A stretch of DNA of 64,000 nucleotides. Origin: Pseudanabaena biceps (GTDB taxonomy: Bacteria > Cyanobacteriota > Cyanobacteriia > Pseudanabaenales > Pseudanabaenaceae). Positions 9,301 to 18,715 of the stretch are shown in pieces (the first letter of the stretch is position 1; the number at the start of each line of letters is the position of its first letter). A program made the translations under genes and the position numbers. The notes under the pieces are model-generated. The model did not search any database. It had not been told where the DNA came from and saw only the letters and a list, made by a program, of their open reading frames with translations. The stretch covers positions 207,640 to 271,639 of the forward strand of contig JAATWA010000003.1 of assembly GCA_013361095.1 (NCBI GenBank), in the 5' to 3' direction.

Positions 9301-12300
9301 AGAGTGTCAAAGTGGGCAATGGGTGGCGTATTGGCGTGTTTAGCCGCCTTCTCCGCCGCGCTTTTCTCCTCCGTCCCCAATGCCCCACCAATTCGCTGTT
9401 GATACCATGTCGGCAAATAATTTCCATCCGGCATCCGCGTCAGAAATTCCCCCACATCCACATCGGTTTTTGGGTCAAACGTCACCGTGTCATTGACATC
9501 AAAGGTCTGCTGCTGCCACGGGTCGAAAACCACTTTCTCCCAAGTATGGTTGGGATGCAGCGTCGCCACCACCCGTTCCACCGGATCGTAAAACAGCGTA
9601 CTGCTCACGCCCCATTGTTCAATACCAAAGTGATGGGTAGGACTAAAAAACGGTTCGTATTGCCGGACGGGTTTGCCCTTATTGTTGTAAACCTTCGCTC
9701 CCGTCCCCACCCAACGCGGATCGAGTCTGGGCGAGTTCTGCACTGCAGGATCTTGAGGACCTGGTTCTGCCTGCACCTTCGTCTGTGCTTCGCGCCCAAA
9801 GCCATCGGAATACACAAAACTCAGTTGCACCTTGGTTTGTCCACCATCCAGATCGCTGACATGGGTTTCCCGTGCGATCGCCGCTGCACAAACCGGAATT
9901 TGCTCCAGATCGTAAATAATCCGCGTCGTCGCCGTGCCTAAATGTTGCGTAGCCAGCGATCGAGGATTATCGGCATCAAAAAATGCTTTGATTTCAGCCT
10001 GCGTCAGATCGGCGTTGAAATTAGTTAGGGAATCCCCCAGCGTCTCTGTTGCCTTACCCATGATGGCAGTACCCACCATCATTCCCAGAGCATCAAACAC
10101 CGCTTGCGCTCGATTACCATTCGGGTCAGTAATTTGCTCCGGCTGCAGGGTGCGGTAATTGTTGCGAATGGCGATCGTATTGTTGAGTGGATCGACCGTT
10201 TGAATAACGCTTAAGTGATAGCGATCGTAGGAACTGGTATAGAGATTGCCTAAGGGATCTTTGATTTGAACAGGTAAATAGAATTGAGCCGGATCAAACC
10301 CCTGGCGACCGGATGAAATCCACCAACAGCCATCCTGCTGCACGTATTTCCCTTCAGCACCCAACAGTGTACTGAGATCGGTAAGCTTGCTACCGTAAAC
10401 CTGAGTCAGCAGACCAGGCGTAAATGCCAATTTAAAACTCTCATAGGGCAACGCCAGAGAATCAATTTGCCCCAGCGGTAAGGGTGTGGTATCGGTCGTA
10501 CTCGCCTCACTATCCTTGCGGTAGAGCATTCTGACTCGCTCAATTAACCGTTTTTGTGGACTGGTGTTTGGCGGAGTCGTCTCATAGGGAATTTTGGGTG
10601 CAGTTGAATGCCCCAACACCGAGCCATCAGCAGCCTTTTGATAAAAATCAGCCAGCACAAAGTATTTCTCAGCTAGGGCTGAAACACCCGTAATCTCATA
10701 GGTGCGAGTTTCGATCGGCACCCCAATCCGATACCAATCTGGATCAACCGCTTTGTCATTGGGCTTATTCGTGACTTGATTTTCGGTATAGGTAATGAAG
10801 GTTTTGGCTTGCTCTGGATAGGCAGGCTTGCGACGCGGATAGGCGATCGCCACACTCTTCAACCCATTGCCAAATTCATCTACCTCCAATGTCATTGCAT
10901 GGGTGACACGCGGATCGTCAGGATTCCGCTCGTAGTGATAGTCAATCGTTTCGCGATCGTGGGCAAAGAACACGGCATGACGATTCGTTTGCAGTCCTTG
11001 CTCTAGGCGAATCTCGTAATTGCGCTCCGACACACTGTAGGGATGGGACTGTTTGTCTGAGCCATCCAGGGCATAGATTTCTAGCCGGAGGATGTGTCCT
11101 TTGAGCGATCGCGCTGCTTCCCGTTCTTCGTCCGCTGTCAATCCAGCAGGCAGAATCGTATCAGGCAACAACGAGGCAGCAAATGCCTGGTATGACTCCT
11201 TCGGCTCTCGATAATATTCATGCTCAAAATGAGTAGAAATCTTCTCCCGATTCACATACGCTCCGGTATGAAACCAGGTTTTCGTCAGCACCGGGGGCAC
11301 AAACGAAGCCGCATCCAGATTGGTACTGTCTGAGGTTGTATCTCCCGACTGGATCGTGCCAATTTCTTCCGTATCCCACTGATCCACCCGACCAAAGCCG
11401 CGAAATTCACGTTCCATACCATCAAAATAGCCGTGATGATAGGCATAGCGGGTGACAAAGCGATTGCCACTGATGCGATCGTATGTCTCTACCCGTTCCA
11501 CCACATGCACGAGAAATGGTAACTTCGTAATCCAAGGCTTGTCCTGCCGTTCGTCTTCCAGATAAAACTTGGTAGAAGGCGCATACTGTACAACTGTTTC
11601 TGCACCCATATTATTGACCGTCTTCACCAACAGGTGCGGCTTCTCACCACCCATCAGATCGATATAGCGCATGACTCTTTGCCCATGCCCCGGCAACGGC
11701 GATGACCAAACCAAGCAAGCCGTCCCATTCCCCAACAGATCGAGCGTCGTTACTGAAACAACACTATCGATCGCCGGAAAAGATTGCAAAACTTGCGGTG
11801 CAGACCAACCATTCCCCGACTGATTGAAATAAACCTGCACCCCTTTACTACTCAAATACAAAATATCCGTCGTTCCTGAACCATCAATATCCGCCAACAC
11901 GATCCGCCGTTGATTAAAAATATCTAGCGAATCAAGCCAAGGCGAATTATCCATCGTCACCTTTGCCCCAAATCGCCCATACCCCAGATTTGGCCAGTAA
12001 CACACTCCCGAATTTGTAATTCGGACTATATCTGTCAGCCCATCCCCAGACATATCCGCTAGATGAATAGACTGGGTGCTGTCTGCAAAAATCACCCTCG
12101 CCCCTTTTTCCTCGTCCCAAGGCTGATGGACGCGCTTGGCTGCCCCAAATCCATCTTCTGCCAAAGAGGGATACCAAACAAAACAATCATCCTCTGTAAT
12201 CAGAATGTCAGCATGTCCATCTCCATCTAAGTCAATAAATTTCAGGTTCGGATTGTCCCAATCCAAGTTAGGTAGAGACTTAAAAGCTACAAATGACTCC

Positions 12301-13853
12301 CATCCTTCATCCTGAGTCCGTTCGTAAAACCCTGGTGTCGTGCCACGCAACATCACTACATCTGGCTGCCCATCTCCAGCTAAATCCAAAAACTGCGAAC
12401 CATTCGCCAAACCACTTGCAGGTTTAGTCGCCACCACACCTACCGCTGCAAATTGCGCCTCTACCCTTCTCCCATCCGCCTTCATTGGATTGATCGGGCT
12501 AAGATTGCGTTTGTAAAACCACCCACCACCCTGCTCGGTCAAAATTCCTGACAATCCTTCCCCATTCAGATCTACCCACTGATAGCGATTACCATCCAAA
12601 CCTTGCGGTAAGTTTTCTAAACTCTTGCGATCGACATCCCACACGCGCTGATCGATTATTGGCTCACTGTAGGTAAACTCTAATGGCGGCAAAGATTTCT
12701 GAATATAACTATCCCCATTACGTTTATAGCCAGTTTGCTGCACAGATTTCAAAAATGAATAGATTGGTTTCTGTGCATCTCTAAGATTCTGTTCGTAGCT
12801 ATAAGTAAAATCTGTTGATCGCACCAAACAATCTTGTCCCACACCTTCCTCACCAGAGAAATGATGAAACATTAACACCCGCTGACAAAGACGGTAGGTG
12901 CGAACCTCAAACCCCGAACGATAGGAGGAGAAAGGATCGTTGCGGAGAGTTGCTGTCGTCCATTCCGTCGGTTCTTTGGGAATGGGCTTTAAGAGATCGT
13001 GTTCGCCGTAATCAAACACTACCTCAAACAACCAATCTCTGCGCTGACTCAGATCTTCATTCACTTGTCGCGGTGTTAGATTTCCATAGTAGATATGCTT
13101 CAGATAACGATTGCTAGATCGGCTTTTCGGAGTGCGATTTCGTTCATTTGCTTGAGCCAGATCGATACCGCTTGCGTTATCCTCTGATCGATAGCTGTAG
13201 TAAATTGCATTTCCCTTATCGTCATAGCTCTCGCAAATTAGCCAACTAAAAACATGGGTTAGATTCTCGGGATCGGCAATGCGACTATTTTCTGTTTTAC
13301 CGTATAGCGTCGAAATATTATCCTTAGAAATCGATCGCCAATGCATCTCACCCGAATCCACCTTTGTCCAGCGTTCGATCCGCGCAAATAGCCCTTCAAT
13401 GCGGGGACGATATCGTTGAATCTTATACTGGCGATCAGGTGAATATAAGATTTCACGACTACCATCTGCTTTCAATACGGATACTAAATCTTCCGCCCCC
13501 GATAGAATGAAAACGTCAGACTCTTCACCATCCCAGTAGCGCGGCAACCCTTTGTCGGTCTTGCGTGTAATCGATGGCATCGACAGATTCCAGCCCATGC
13601 CAAAGATGCCATTACCAGAAACAGAGTCATAGGTAAGTGATAACTGCGGCGCAAAGCCTGATCGCCCTGGACTAGTTGCGATCGGAACGCTCATAGAACC
13701 AGTTCCCGTCACAGGGTTGGCAGAAAACTTTTCGCCCATGCCTTTAATTGCACCCCCACCCTTGGGTAAGGATATGGATGGAGGTGCGGTAAAGTAGCTG
13801 CTTTCAGCGCTTTTGTCACCATCTGTCGGAGCTTTGGAGTTATAGTTACTCAT
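6369..13853 (-). CDS. TcB-TcC fusion: SpvB/FG-GAP/RHS toxin cocoon with variable C-terminus
   Basis: The 2494-residue protein starts with a SpvB-type domain (residues ~22-110, LPKGGGAIKGMGEKF and later FGMGWNLSMPSITRKT). Integrin-like FG-GAP/VCBS repeats follow (~430-720, DLDGDGHADI, ADIDGSGTTDILYLS), then a TcB mid region and many YD/RHS repeats. The RHS core ends at about 2120-2185 with YRYTGKERDEETGFSYHGAR, LGRWTACDPTDIKDG and NNPTNKVDLTG. This core normally self-cleaves and releases the C-terminal toxin inside the cocoon. The last 309 residues after DLTG are variable: a Gly/Ala-rich hydrophobic stretch, Pro-rich EPTPVV repeats and about 150 residues I do not recognise. TcB and TcC are often separate genes, so the fusion is notable. 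Nearest partner is the TcA-like gene. Confidence 0.93.
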   Translation of the reverse strand: MSNYNSKAPTDGDKSAESSYFTAPPSISLPKGGGAIKGMGEKFSANPVTGTGSMSVPIATSPGRSGFAPQLSLTYDSVSGNGIFGMGWNLSMPSITRKTDKGLPRYWDGEESDVFILSGAEDLVSVLKADGSREILYSPDRQYKIQRYRPRIEGLFARIERWTKVDSGEMHWRSISKDNISTLYGKTENSRIADPENLTHVFSWLICESYDDKGNAIYYSYRSEDNASGIDLAQANERNRTPKSRSSNRYLKHIYYGNLTPRQVNEDLSQRRDWLFEVVFDYGEHDLLKPIPKEPTEWTTATLRNDPFSSYRSGFEVRTYRLCQRVLMFHHFSGEEGVGQDCLVRSTDFTYSYEQNLRDAQKPIYSFLKSVQQTGYKRNGDSYIQKSLPPLEFTYSEPIIDQRVWDVDRKSLENLPQGLDGNRYQWVDLNGEGLSGILTEQGGGWFYKRNLSPINPMKADGRRVEAQFAAVGVVATKPASGLANGSQFLDLAGDGQPDVVMLRGTTPGFYERTQDEGWESFVAFKSLPNLDWDNPNLKFIDLDGDGHADILITEDDCFVWYPSLAEDGFGAAKRVHQPWDEEKGARVIFADSTQSIHLADMSGDGLTDIVRITNSGVCYWPNLGYGRFGAKVTMDNSPWLDSLDIFNQRRIVLADIDGSGTTDILYLSSKGVQVYFNQSGNGWSAPQVLQSFPAIDSVVSVTTLDLLGNGTACLVWSSPLPGHGQRVMRYIDLMGGEKPHLLVKTVNNMGAETVVQYAPSTKFYLEDERQDKPWITKLPFLVHVVERVETYDRISGNRFVTRYAYHHGYFDGMEREFRGFGRVDQWDTEEIGTIQSGDTTSDSTNLDAASFVPPVLTKTWFHTGAYVNREKISTHFEHEYYREPKESYQAFAASLLPDTILPAGLTADEEREAARSLKGHILRLEIYALDGSDKQSHPYSVSERNYEIRLEQGLQTNRHAVFFAHDRETIDYHYERNPDDPRVTHAMTLEVDEFGNGLKSVAIAYPRRKPAYPEQAKTFITYTENQVTNKPNDKAVDPDWYRIGVPIETRTYEITGVSALAEKYFVLADFYQKAADGSVLGHSTAPKIPYETTPPNTSPQKRLIERVRMLYRKDSEASTTDTTPLPLGQIDSLALPYESFKLAFTPGLLTQVYGSKLTDLSTLLGAEGKYVQQDGCWWISSGRQGFDPAQFYLPVQIKDPLGNLYTSSYDRYHLSVIQTVDPLNNTIAIRNNYRTLQPEQITDPNGNRAQAVFDALGMMVGTAIMGKATETLGDSLTNFNADLTQAEIKAFFDADNPRSLATQHLGTATTRIIYDLEQIPVCAAAIARETHVSDLDGGQTKVQLSFVYSDGFGREAQTKVQAEPGPQDPAVQNSPRLDPRWVGTGAKVYNNKGKPVRQYEPFFSPTHHFGIEQWGVSSTLFYDPVERVVATLHPNHTWEKVVFDPWQQQTFDVNDTVTFDPKTDVDVGEFLTRMPDGNYLPTWYQQRIGGALGTEEKSAAEKAAKHANTPPIAHFDTLGRTFLTIADNGKDASGNDQNYATRVELDIEGNQRSIIDAKNRIVMRYDYDLLGHRIHQASMEAGQRWMLNNVAGKPIRMWDSRDHVFRTTYDALQRPTQLFVKTGSDPEILTEKTMYGEGQGDTKNHRTRIYQHFDSAGVATNGAFDFKGNLLSSTRQLVQDYTTIPNWSGNPVLEMEVFSSSSCYDALNRPIQLVAPHSNQPQTKLNVIRPGYNEANLLERMDVWLGQATEPTALLDPPSANFHAVTNIDHDAKGQRTLIEYGNGAKTAYTYDEKTFRLMHLKTTRGGAVLQDLFYTYDPVGNITRIRDDAQQTIFFNNQVVLPRCDYTYDPIYRLVAAAGREHIGQAGQPETIWDDEFRVNLPHPSDGQAMRNYTEQYFYDEVGNFERLIHQAINGNWTRAYAYNEASLIEPSKPSNRLSSTTVGARTEPYTYDAHGNMTSMPHLTLMQWNYKDELSATSRQAVNATPPPNTVPETTFYVYDAIGERIRKVTERQNGTRKQERIYLGGFELYREFKSNGTDIKLERETLHGMDDKQRLALVETKTITNPDDESPTQLIRFQLGNHLSSASLELDDKANVISYEEYYPYGSTAYQAVDKSIKAAAKRYRYTGKERDEETGFSYHGARYYAPWLGRWTACDPTDIKDGINIYAYVSNNPTNKVDLTGNFKISWKEVAIGAGIAAVGIAVGVAVVLTAGAAAPAVGALVGLTVTTADVAAATTAIGVAGTAYGIADTSVTAKEVYTGKDSETGRQLNDAERSRKIGSGAVGLLATAIGLKGLLKGAPTPKGSKVPVVEPTPVVEPTPVVEPTPVAEPTPVVEPAPVEEPINIDESQITSGKLSRIPVHEPTPGSPPQSIPTSELQLTQSSVGQKANIYREMVAAKNASFPPLDVVEAPGAYKTLDNTRASVLIEAGEPSVQATVHQPQDPLPTNMLGRFGESKTWGEAVQFRESAQKASLPAKGALPKMPPPPRSSQ
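6835..6920 (-). repeat. 18-bp tandem repeat encoding EPTPVV units
   Basis: Nearly five copies of ggttctactactggtgtt run in tandem, one with a single substitution. They encode Pro-Val-Glu-Pro-Thr repeats in the variable tail of the TcB-TcC protein. The segment resembles an extended spacer between the hydrophobic part of the tail and the terminal putative toxin. Confidence 0.85.
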
Positions 13854-14706
13854 TCTATCTAGCTGTAGATTGATATCTAGATGGGCAAGAAGACTTATGA
13901 GAAGACCTGAATTTCTTGGTTATAGAATCTAACTACTTCTCAAATAAAATCATTTAGATTTTTAATGATTTATGATTTTATTTATATAAAGCTGAAATAT
14001 TTCAAACTCATTTAAAGAATATACACTAAAAAAAATAAATATAAGGCTAAAAATAGAACCAAAATTAATAAAAATTAATATTTGCCTTTTCTACTTAATT
14101 TTTTAAATTTATTCTTTGGTTTTAAGCTTGCTTAAATTTCAATACATGTTTTTTCAAGCTGATCATCAATAGCAGGTGTTTTCGAGTAAATTCACCATAA
14201 AAGAATTACAAGATCAAACTTCATACGAGTTTTCTGGCTATTACAAGTTTGATTGTAATTTACTGCCACACAGTGAAGATCTTTCTATACATTGCAGCCA
14301 GATTATCAACGTAATATTGGCTCTTTTAGTTACACATTGTCGAGACTCGAAGATATCTCAAGTTCAATCTTGATAAAAAGTAATTTTAAACCGCTATTTC
14401 CACAAAAGATGGAGTTGTTAATGCATGTGAAATTGGTGATGATTTGTTCTAAGGCTTCTCTGTAACAAATTAGGGTTTAGATTTTGATTTTACGATTATT
14501 TTTTAATAGACCTGTTGGGTAATAAGCTCAAAAAACCTCGAAAGTCAATCTGGGTAAAGGTTTTAAGGCTTTCGACTCAGAATCCTTGAAACCTTTACTG
14601 GGTAAAGGTTTCAGCGATTTTAATTATTATTACCCAACAGGTCTAATGTTGACAGAACTATAGTGCAGACACATGAATGTAATAACTAAGGGAGAAGACT
14701 GAAAAG
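13854..14706. other. Intergenic region without a convincing gene
   Basis: This AT-rich stretch separates the toxin locus from the restriction operon. A 65-codon plus-strand ORF at 14176-14373 has no ribosome-binding site or recognisable domain and is not accepted. Promoters for the TcB-TcC gene probably lie just upstream of 13853. The only clear structure is the inverted-repeat element at 14507-14645. Confidence 0.6.
14507..14645. repeat. 139-bp MITE-like element with 19-bp perfect terminal inverted repeats
   Basis: The ends are tagacctgttgggtaataa and its exact complement, and both begin or end in TA, as expected for Tc1/IS630-type targets. The inside holds related motifs (gggtaaaggttt and complement-like copies) but no coding frame. 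The ends do not match those of ISx, so another transposase would have moved it. A long-stem terminator is the alternative. Confidence 0.6.
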
Positions 14707-14707
14707 T

Positions 14708-15433
14708 TTAACTCCAGTCATTGTGACCTAGAGGTAATTGGTTTAACTCGTCGCGATAAATTCTCCAATGAGGCATCACTTTGTCCATGACAGCTTTAAA
14801 GCGATCGCTGTGGTGTCTTTCGAGGAGATGGACTAATTCGTGAACGATGATGTACTCAATGCAGTGTAGGGGTTTTTTGATGAGTTCGAGATTGAGCCAG
14901 ATGCGATGATCATCAATATTGCAACTGCCCCATTTAGTCTTCATTTGTTTGACTCCCCATTCATTGATTTCTACACCAACGATCGCCTTCCATTTATCGA
15001 TTAGTGCGGGGATAATTGCTTTTAGCTGAGCGCGATACCATTGCTGGATGATTTCTAGTCTTTTTTCATGGCTAGTTGTGGGTTTGACATAAAGAAGCAT
15101 TACCGATTTATTTTCTAGGGCTATGTAGCTCTTCCCTTGATGTTCGACAACCTGTAGAAGATAGCGCTGTCCTAAGAAATAATGACTTTCACCGCTTACC
15201 ATTTCTCGTTGGGACTGACGCGGCTGGGCTTGAAATTTTGACTGTTGGTGCTTGATCCATGCGAGTTTACCGATCGCTGCGAGGCGGATTGACTCATCAC
15301 AGATGTGCATCGGGGCAGTGACGCGCACCTTTCCGTGAGGGGGATAGACTCCGAGATGGAGGTTTTTGATGGGCTTTCGGTTGATTTCGATATCAATGCC
15401 ACTGACAGAAATTTGATGAGGACTAATATTCAT
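14708..15433 (-). CDS. YgjP/M48-like zinc metallopeptidase
   Basis: The 241-residue protein carries HELVHLLERHH near the C-terminus, an HExxH zinc motif with a following His ligand, in the context typical of the YgjP/WLM (DUF45) family. TKWGSCNIDDHRIWLNLEL just before it is the usual family signature. The gene overlaps the 3' end of hsdR by 11 bp and is probably translated with it. Genes of this family often accompany type I restriction operons; their substrate there is unknown. Length and motifs are complete, so the gene looks functional. Confidence 0.9.
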   Translation of the reverse strand: MNISPHQISVSGIDIEINRKPIKNLHLGVYPPHGKVRVTAPMHICDESIRLAAIGKLAWIKHQQSKFQAQPRQSQREMVSGESHYFLGQRYLLQVVEHQGKSYIALENKSVMLLYVKPTTSHEKRLEIIQQWYRAQLKAIIPALIDKWKAIVGVEINEWGVKQMKTKWGSCNIDDHRIWLNLELIKKPLHCIEYIIVHELVHLLERHHSDRFKAVMDKVMPHWRIYRDELNQLPLGHNDWS

Positions 15434-18400
15434 TTTGTTCTCTCACAACTTCTAAGATGCTGTTAACCAAAGATTCCTCTGCATCATTTAACAATGCTTT
15501 GATCGCAAGTTCTATCTTCTTACCTTTGATTTTGTTGCCGCGCCAACCATCTTGGCGATTGTCTCTGATGGCTTTGTCGATCGCTAGGGCAAGCGACTCA
15601 TCTTGATTGAGGTTGTCGTATAGCGATCGCTTGGCTGGTGTGTCTAGGGATGCGGGATAGTTTTGATTGCTATGAGGATTGGCAGCTTGTTTAGTAAGTT
15701 CGGCAATTTTGGCTAAGTATTCCTGATAATCGATCGCATTGTCTCGTCTTTGTTTGATGAGAGCATCGAGCAGCTCGGACATTTTTTCGTAATACTTGGG
15801 GTTGATCGGTTTCTCATCGACAATTAAGCGACGGACGTTGTTTTCGATGGTTTCGGCAACGGCTTCTTGGTTATTGCGGATGCCTTTCGGTAGCTCATCA
15901 ACGGCTTTGACTCCGCGATTAACGATGAGTTGAATTAGGGAAAAATCATCAAAGGTCGATATTTTCTCGCTTTCTTCAGCGCGGATATACCTGTCTATGA
16001 GATAGCGCATATCTGGCTCATAGCTTTTGAGATCGATGTAGTCACCACTATGGAGTTTGATGGCATCACGTAGCTTTGTGTAGCGATCAACCTCATCCTT
16101 GAGTTTGACTATTTCAGTGGGGCTGTAGCCTGCTTTGGGTAATTCGTTAGCGATGTTGGCATAGGAGCGAATTAGCGAGGCGATGAGTTTATAGAGGGCT
16201 AGGCGCTTGGGTTCATTGGCTTTGAGTTCATCGGTATTGCCTGAGTCCTTGGCACAAAAATAATGGAAGTAATCGGATTCATTTTTGGGCTTGGGGACGG
16301 GTTCGCAGAGGGCGGCGATCGCTTCGCGGATGGAGTCGAGTCTTTCAGTGGCTTTTTCGAGACGATCTTCTAAGAGTCCTGCCACATCGGCTTGGTCATA
16401 GCCATCAAGTGCGCCAGAGGTATAGTCGCTAACTGCTCCTTCGAGGCTTTTGAATAGATCTTTGTAATCGACAATGTAACCATATTCTTTGTCTTCACCA
16501 TCGAGGCGATTGACGCGACAGATGGCTTGGAATAGTCCATGATCGCGCATTTGCTTGTCGATATAGAGATAAGTTGCCGATGGGGCATCGAATCCTGTGA
16601 GGAGCTTATCGACTACGATCAACAGCTTCATCTGCCCGGGTTCTTCGATAAATTTTTTCTTGACGGCGATTTCAAATTGTTCGGCTTTATTAATGGCTGT
16701 TTCAGGGGCTTCGTTAAACCAGTCCGCTAACATTTTTTTGTAAATTTCGTACTGGTTCAGCTTTTCGGTGTAGCCTTCGCCAGTGGTTTCGCCTTTGAGG
16801 TCGCTGGGGGATGGTTTGTAGCTGGTGACGATCGCACATTTACCAGCGAGAGATGTCCTAGAAAAAATCTCGTAGGTTTTGCAAGCTTGATAGATGCTGC
16901 TACAAACGAGCATGGCATTACCGCGTCCATCCATGAGGCGGGGCTTCGTACTCATATCCATGAGGATGTCATCAACGATTTGCTCTAGGCGTGATTGACT
17001 GGAGAGGACTGTCTGCATGGTTCCCCAGCGTTGTTTGAGTTTTGCCTTAGCCAGATCATTTAATCCTTGCGTTTTTGCTTCAAACCATTGATCGATTTTT
17101 TGCTGAGAAGTGATGATTTGATCGATATCGCGGGCTTCGTAGCGGAGGTCAAGGACTACGCCATCGCTGACGGCTTCGTTAAATTTGTAGGTGTGGATAT
17201 AGCGCCCGAAGACTTCGATACTTTTTTGTTTGTCGGCTTTAAGTAGGGGTGTCCCTGTAAAGCCAATAAAGAGAGCATCGGGGAGAATGTCTTTCATGGC
17301 ATTGTGGAGTTCGCCCGATTGGGTACGATGGCATTCATCGACAAAGACAAATAGATTCCCTTTGGGTTTGAAGTTGGGCGGTAATGCTTTTTTGAGTTCG
17401 GCAATGTAGCCGCTAATGTCGGCTTCGCTGTCCTGTTTGCTGCCGAATTTATGAATGAGGGAGCAGATTAGCCAAGGGTTAGGGGCGTTAATGGTGGCGA
17501 TGAGGTCGGAGCCGCTTTTGGTGCGGTAAATGTCTTCATTAACTCCTTTAAAGACTTTTTCGATTTGTTCGTCGAGTTCGGTGCGATCAGTGACGATCAG
17601 GACACGGGCATCGGTGACGTTTTCGCGTATCCATTTGGTGAGCCAGACCATTGTGAGGCTTTTGCCACTGCCTTGGGTGTGCCAAATGATTCCTCCTTCG
17701 CGGCGTTGGATGAAGTCTTGGGAGGCGTTTACCCCGAAGTATTGGTTAGGTCGGCATAGTTTTTTTGTGCCTGCATCGAAGACGACAAAGTTATGAATCA
17801 GATCAAGGAATCGCGCTTTGCTGCATATTTGGCAGAGATGGCGATCGAGGAGGTTGTCAATGGAGTCGTCTCGGTGAATCGGTAATGTAGTGCGAGTCTG
17901 AACGAGAGGATCTTCTTTCCAAGTTAGGTAATATTTGGCGGAGGTTTCAATGGTTCCGTGGCGGATGCCTTCGGAGTTGTTGCCAGCCATGAGGTACTGC
18001 ATGGTGCTAAAGAAGGGCTGGATAAATTCTTTTTTCTGGTTGTCAAGATTTTGACGGATGCCTTCGTTGACGGAGGTATTCGATCGCTTTAATTCGATCG
18101 CACCCAAGGCGATACCATTGATGTAAAGCACGATGTCAGGACGTTTGGTACTTGATTTTGCATCTGCGCCTTTGACGGTAACTTCTTCGGCGATCGCAAA
18201 ATGATTATTTTCGGGATGTTCCCAATCAATGAGCCAGATGGTTTGGATTTTGTCGCTTTCGCCTTGTTCGGGTTTGACTTTTACGCCATAGCGCAGGAGT
18301 TCATAAACGGCTCTGTTGCGATCGTAGAGGCTTTTGCTGAGGTCGTTGGCGACTTTATCGAGTTGGAAGTGGGCGCGATCGCTTATTTTGAGGTCATGTC

Positions 18401-18557
18401 CTTGTTGTTGTAGCCAAGTTAGGAGTAGTTCTTTCTCAATATTGCGATTATTGGGGCGATCTTGCCAGTTGCCGAGGTAGTCATAGCCTAATGTGTTGCG
18501 AAATAGGTTAACAACTCGGTTTTGGGTATGGCGTTCTTTTTGTCCAATGTCGCTCAT
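15423..18557 (-). CDS. hsdR: Type I restriction endonuclease subunit R
   Basis: The 1044-residue protein has an N-terminal PD-(D/E)xK nuclease (D141 in KRPDIVLY, E155-x-K157 in AIELKRS). A SF2 translocase follows, with Walker A GSGKS at 296-300 and motif II DECH at 407-410. The C-terminal helical part would dock on the methyltransferase core. HsdR cuts DNA only in complex with HsdM and HsdS, so the loss of hsdM in this window predicts an inactive enzyme unless a second HsdM exists in the cell. The start MSDIGQKERH matches the family. It lies downstream of xisI and overlaps the metallopeptidase gene. Confidence 0.95.
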   Translation of the reverse strand: MSDIGQKERHTQNRVVNLFRNTLGYDYLGNWQDRPNNRNIEKELLLTWLQQQGHDLKISDRAHFQLDKVANDLSKSLYDRNRAVYELLRYGVKVKPEQGESDKIQTIWLIDWEHPENNHFAIAEEVTVKGADAKSSTKRPDIVLYINGIALGAIELKRSNTSVNEGIRQNLDNQKKEFIQPFFSTMQYLMAGNNSEGIRHGTIETSAKYYLTWKEDPLVQTRTTLPIHRDDSIDNLLDRHLCQICSKARFLDLIHNFVVFDAGTKKLCRPNQYFGVNASQDFIQRREGGIIWHTQGSGKSLTMVWLTKWIRENVTDARVLIVTDRTELDEQIEKVFKGVNEDIYRTKSGSDLIATINAPNPWLICSLIHKFGSKQDSEADISGYIAELKKALPPNFKPKGNLFVFVDECHRTQSGELHNAMKDILPDALFIGFTGTPLLKADKQKSIEVFGRYIHTYKFNEAVSDGVVLDLRYEARDIDQIITSQQKIDQWFEAKTQGLNDLAKAKLKQRWGTMQTVLSSQSRLEQIVDDILMDMSTKPRLMDGRGNAMLVCSSIYQACKTYEIFSRTSLAGKCAIVTSYKPSPSDLKGETTGEGYTEKLNQYEIYKKMLADWFNEAPETAINKAEQFEIAVKKKFIEEPGQMKLLIVVDKLLTGFDAPSATYLYIDKQMRDHGLFQAICRVNRLDGEDKEYGYIVDYKDLFKSLEGAVSDYTSGALDGYDQADVAGLLEDRLEKATERLDSIREAIAALCEPVPKPKNESDYFHYFCAKDSGNTDELKANEPKRLALYKLIASLIRSYANIANELPKAGYSPTEIVKLKDEVDRYTKLRDAIKLHSGDYIDLKSYEPDMRYLIDRYIRAEESEKISTFDDFSLIQLIVNRGVKAVDELPKGIRNNQEAVAETIENNVRRLIVDEKPINPKYYEKMSELLDALIKQRRDNAIDYQEYLAKIAELTKQAANPHSNQNYPASLDTPAKRSLYDNLNQDESLALAIDKAIRDNRQDGWRGNKIKGKKIELAIKALLNDAEESLVNSILEVVREQNEY

Positions 18558-18613
18558 GATTTTTCTTTTCTAAATTTGGACTCTAACAATTGAAAACTAA
18601 AATAGCGTGATTC

Positions 18614-18647
18614 CTTATTCTAGTTTTTAGCCAAAAACTAAAATAAG
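18614..18647. terminator. Hairpin between xisI and hsdR
   Basis: A 15-bp stem with one mismatch (cttattctagttttt pairing with aaaaactaaaataag, loop agcc) is followed by a T-rich run on the plus strand. It sits between xisI and hsdR and could attenuate read-through into hsdR. Its T tract is better placed for plus-strand termination, so its role is unclear. Confidence 0.4.
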
Positions 18648-18715
18648 GGCTTTTATTTTTTTTTGATTTTAGCCAAAAGTCATTAAAACTACTGGGAAAA
18701 TCATATTTAATTTGT

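Noticed and set aside
6727..13465. Many plus- and minus-strand ORFs of 60-209 codons overlapping the TcB-TcC gene
   Set aside because: They lie in alternative frames of a 2494-codon gene with clear domains and have no ribosome-binding sites or known motifs.
14176..14373. 65-codon plus-strand ORF
   Set aside because: No start signal, AT-driven composition and no motif; treated as non-coding.
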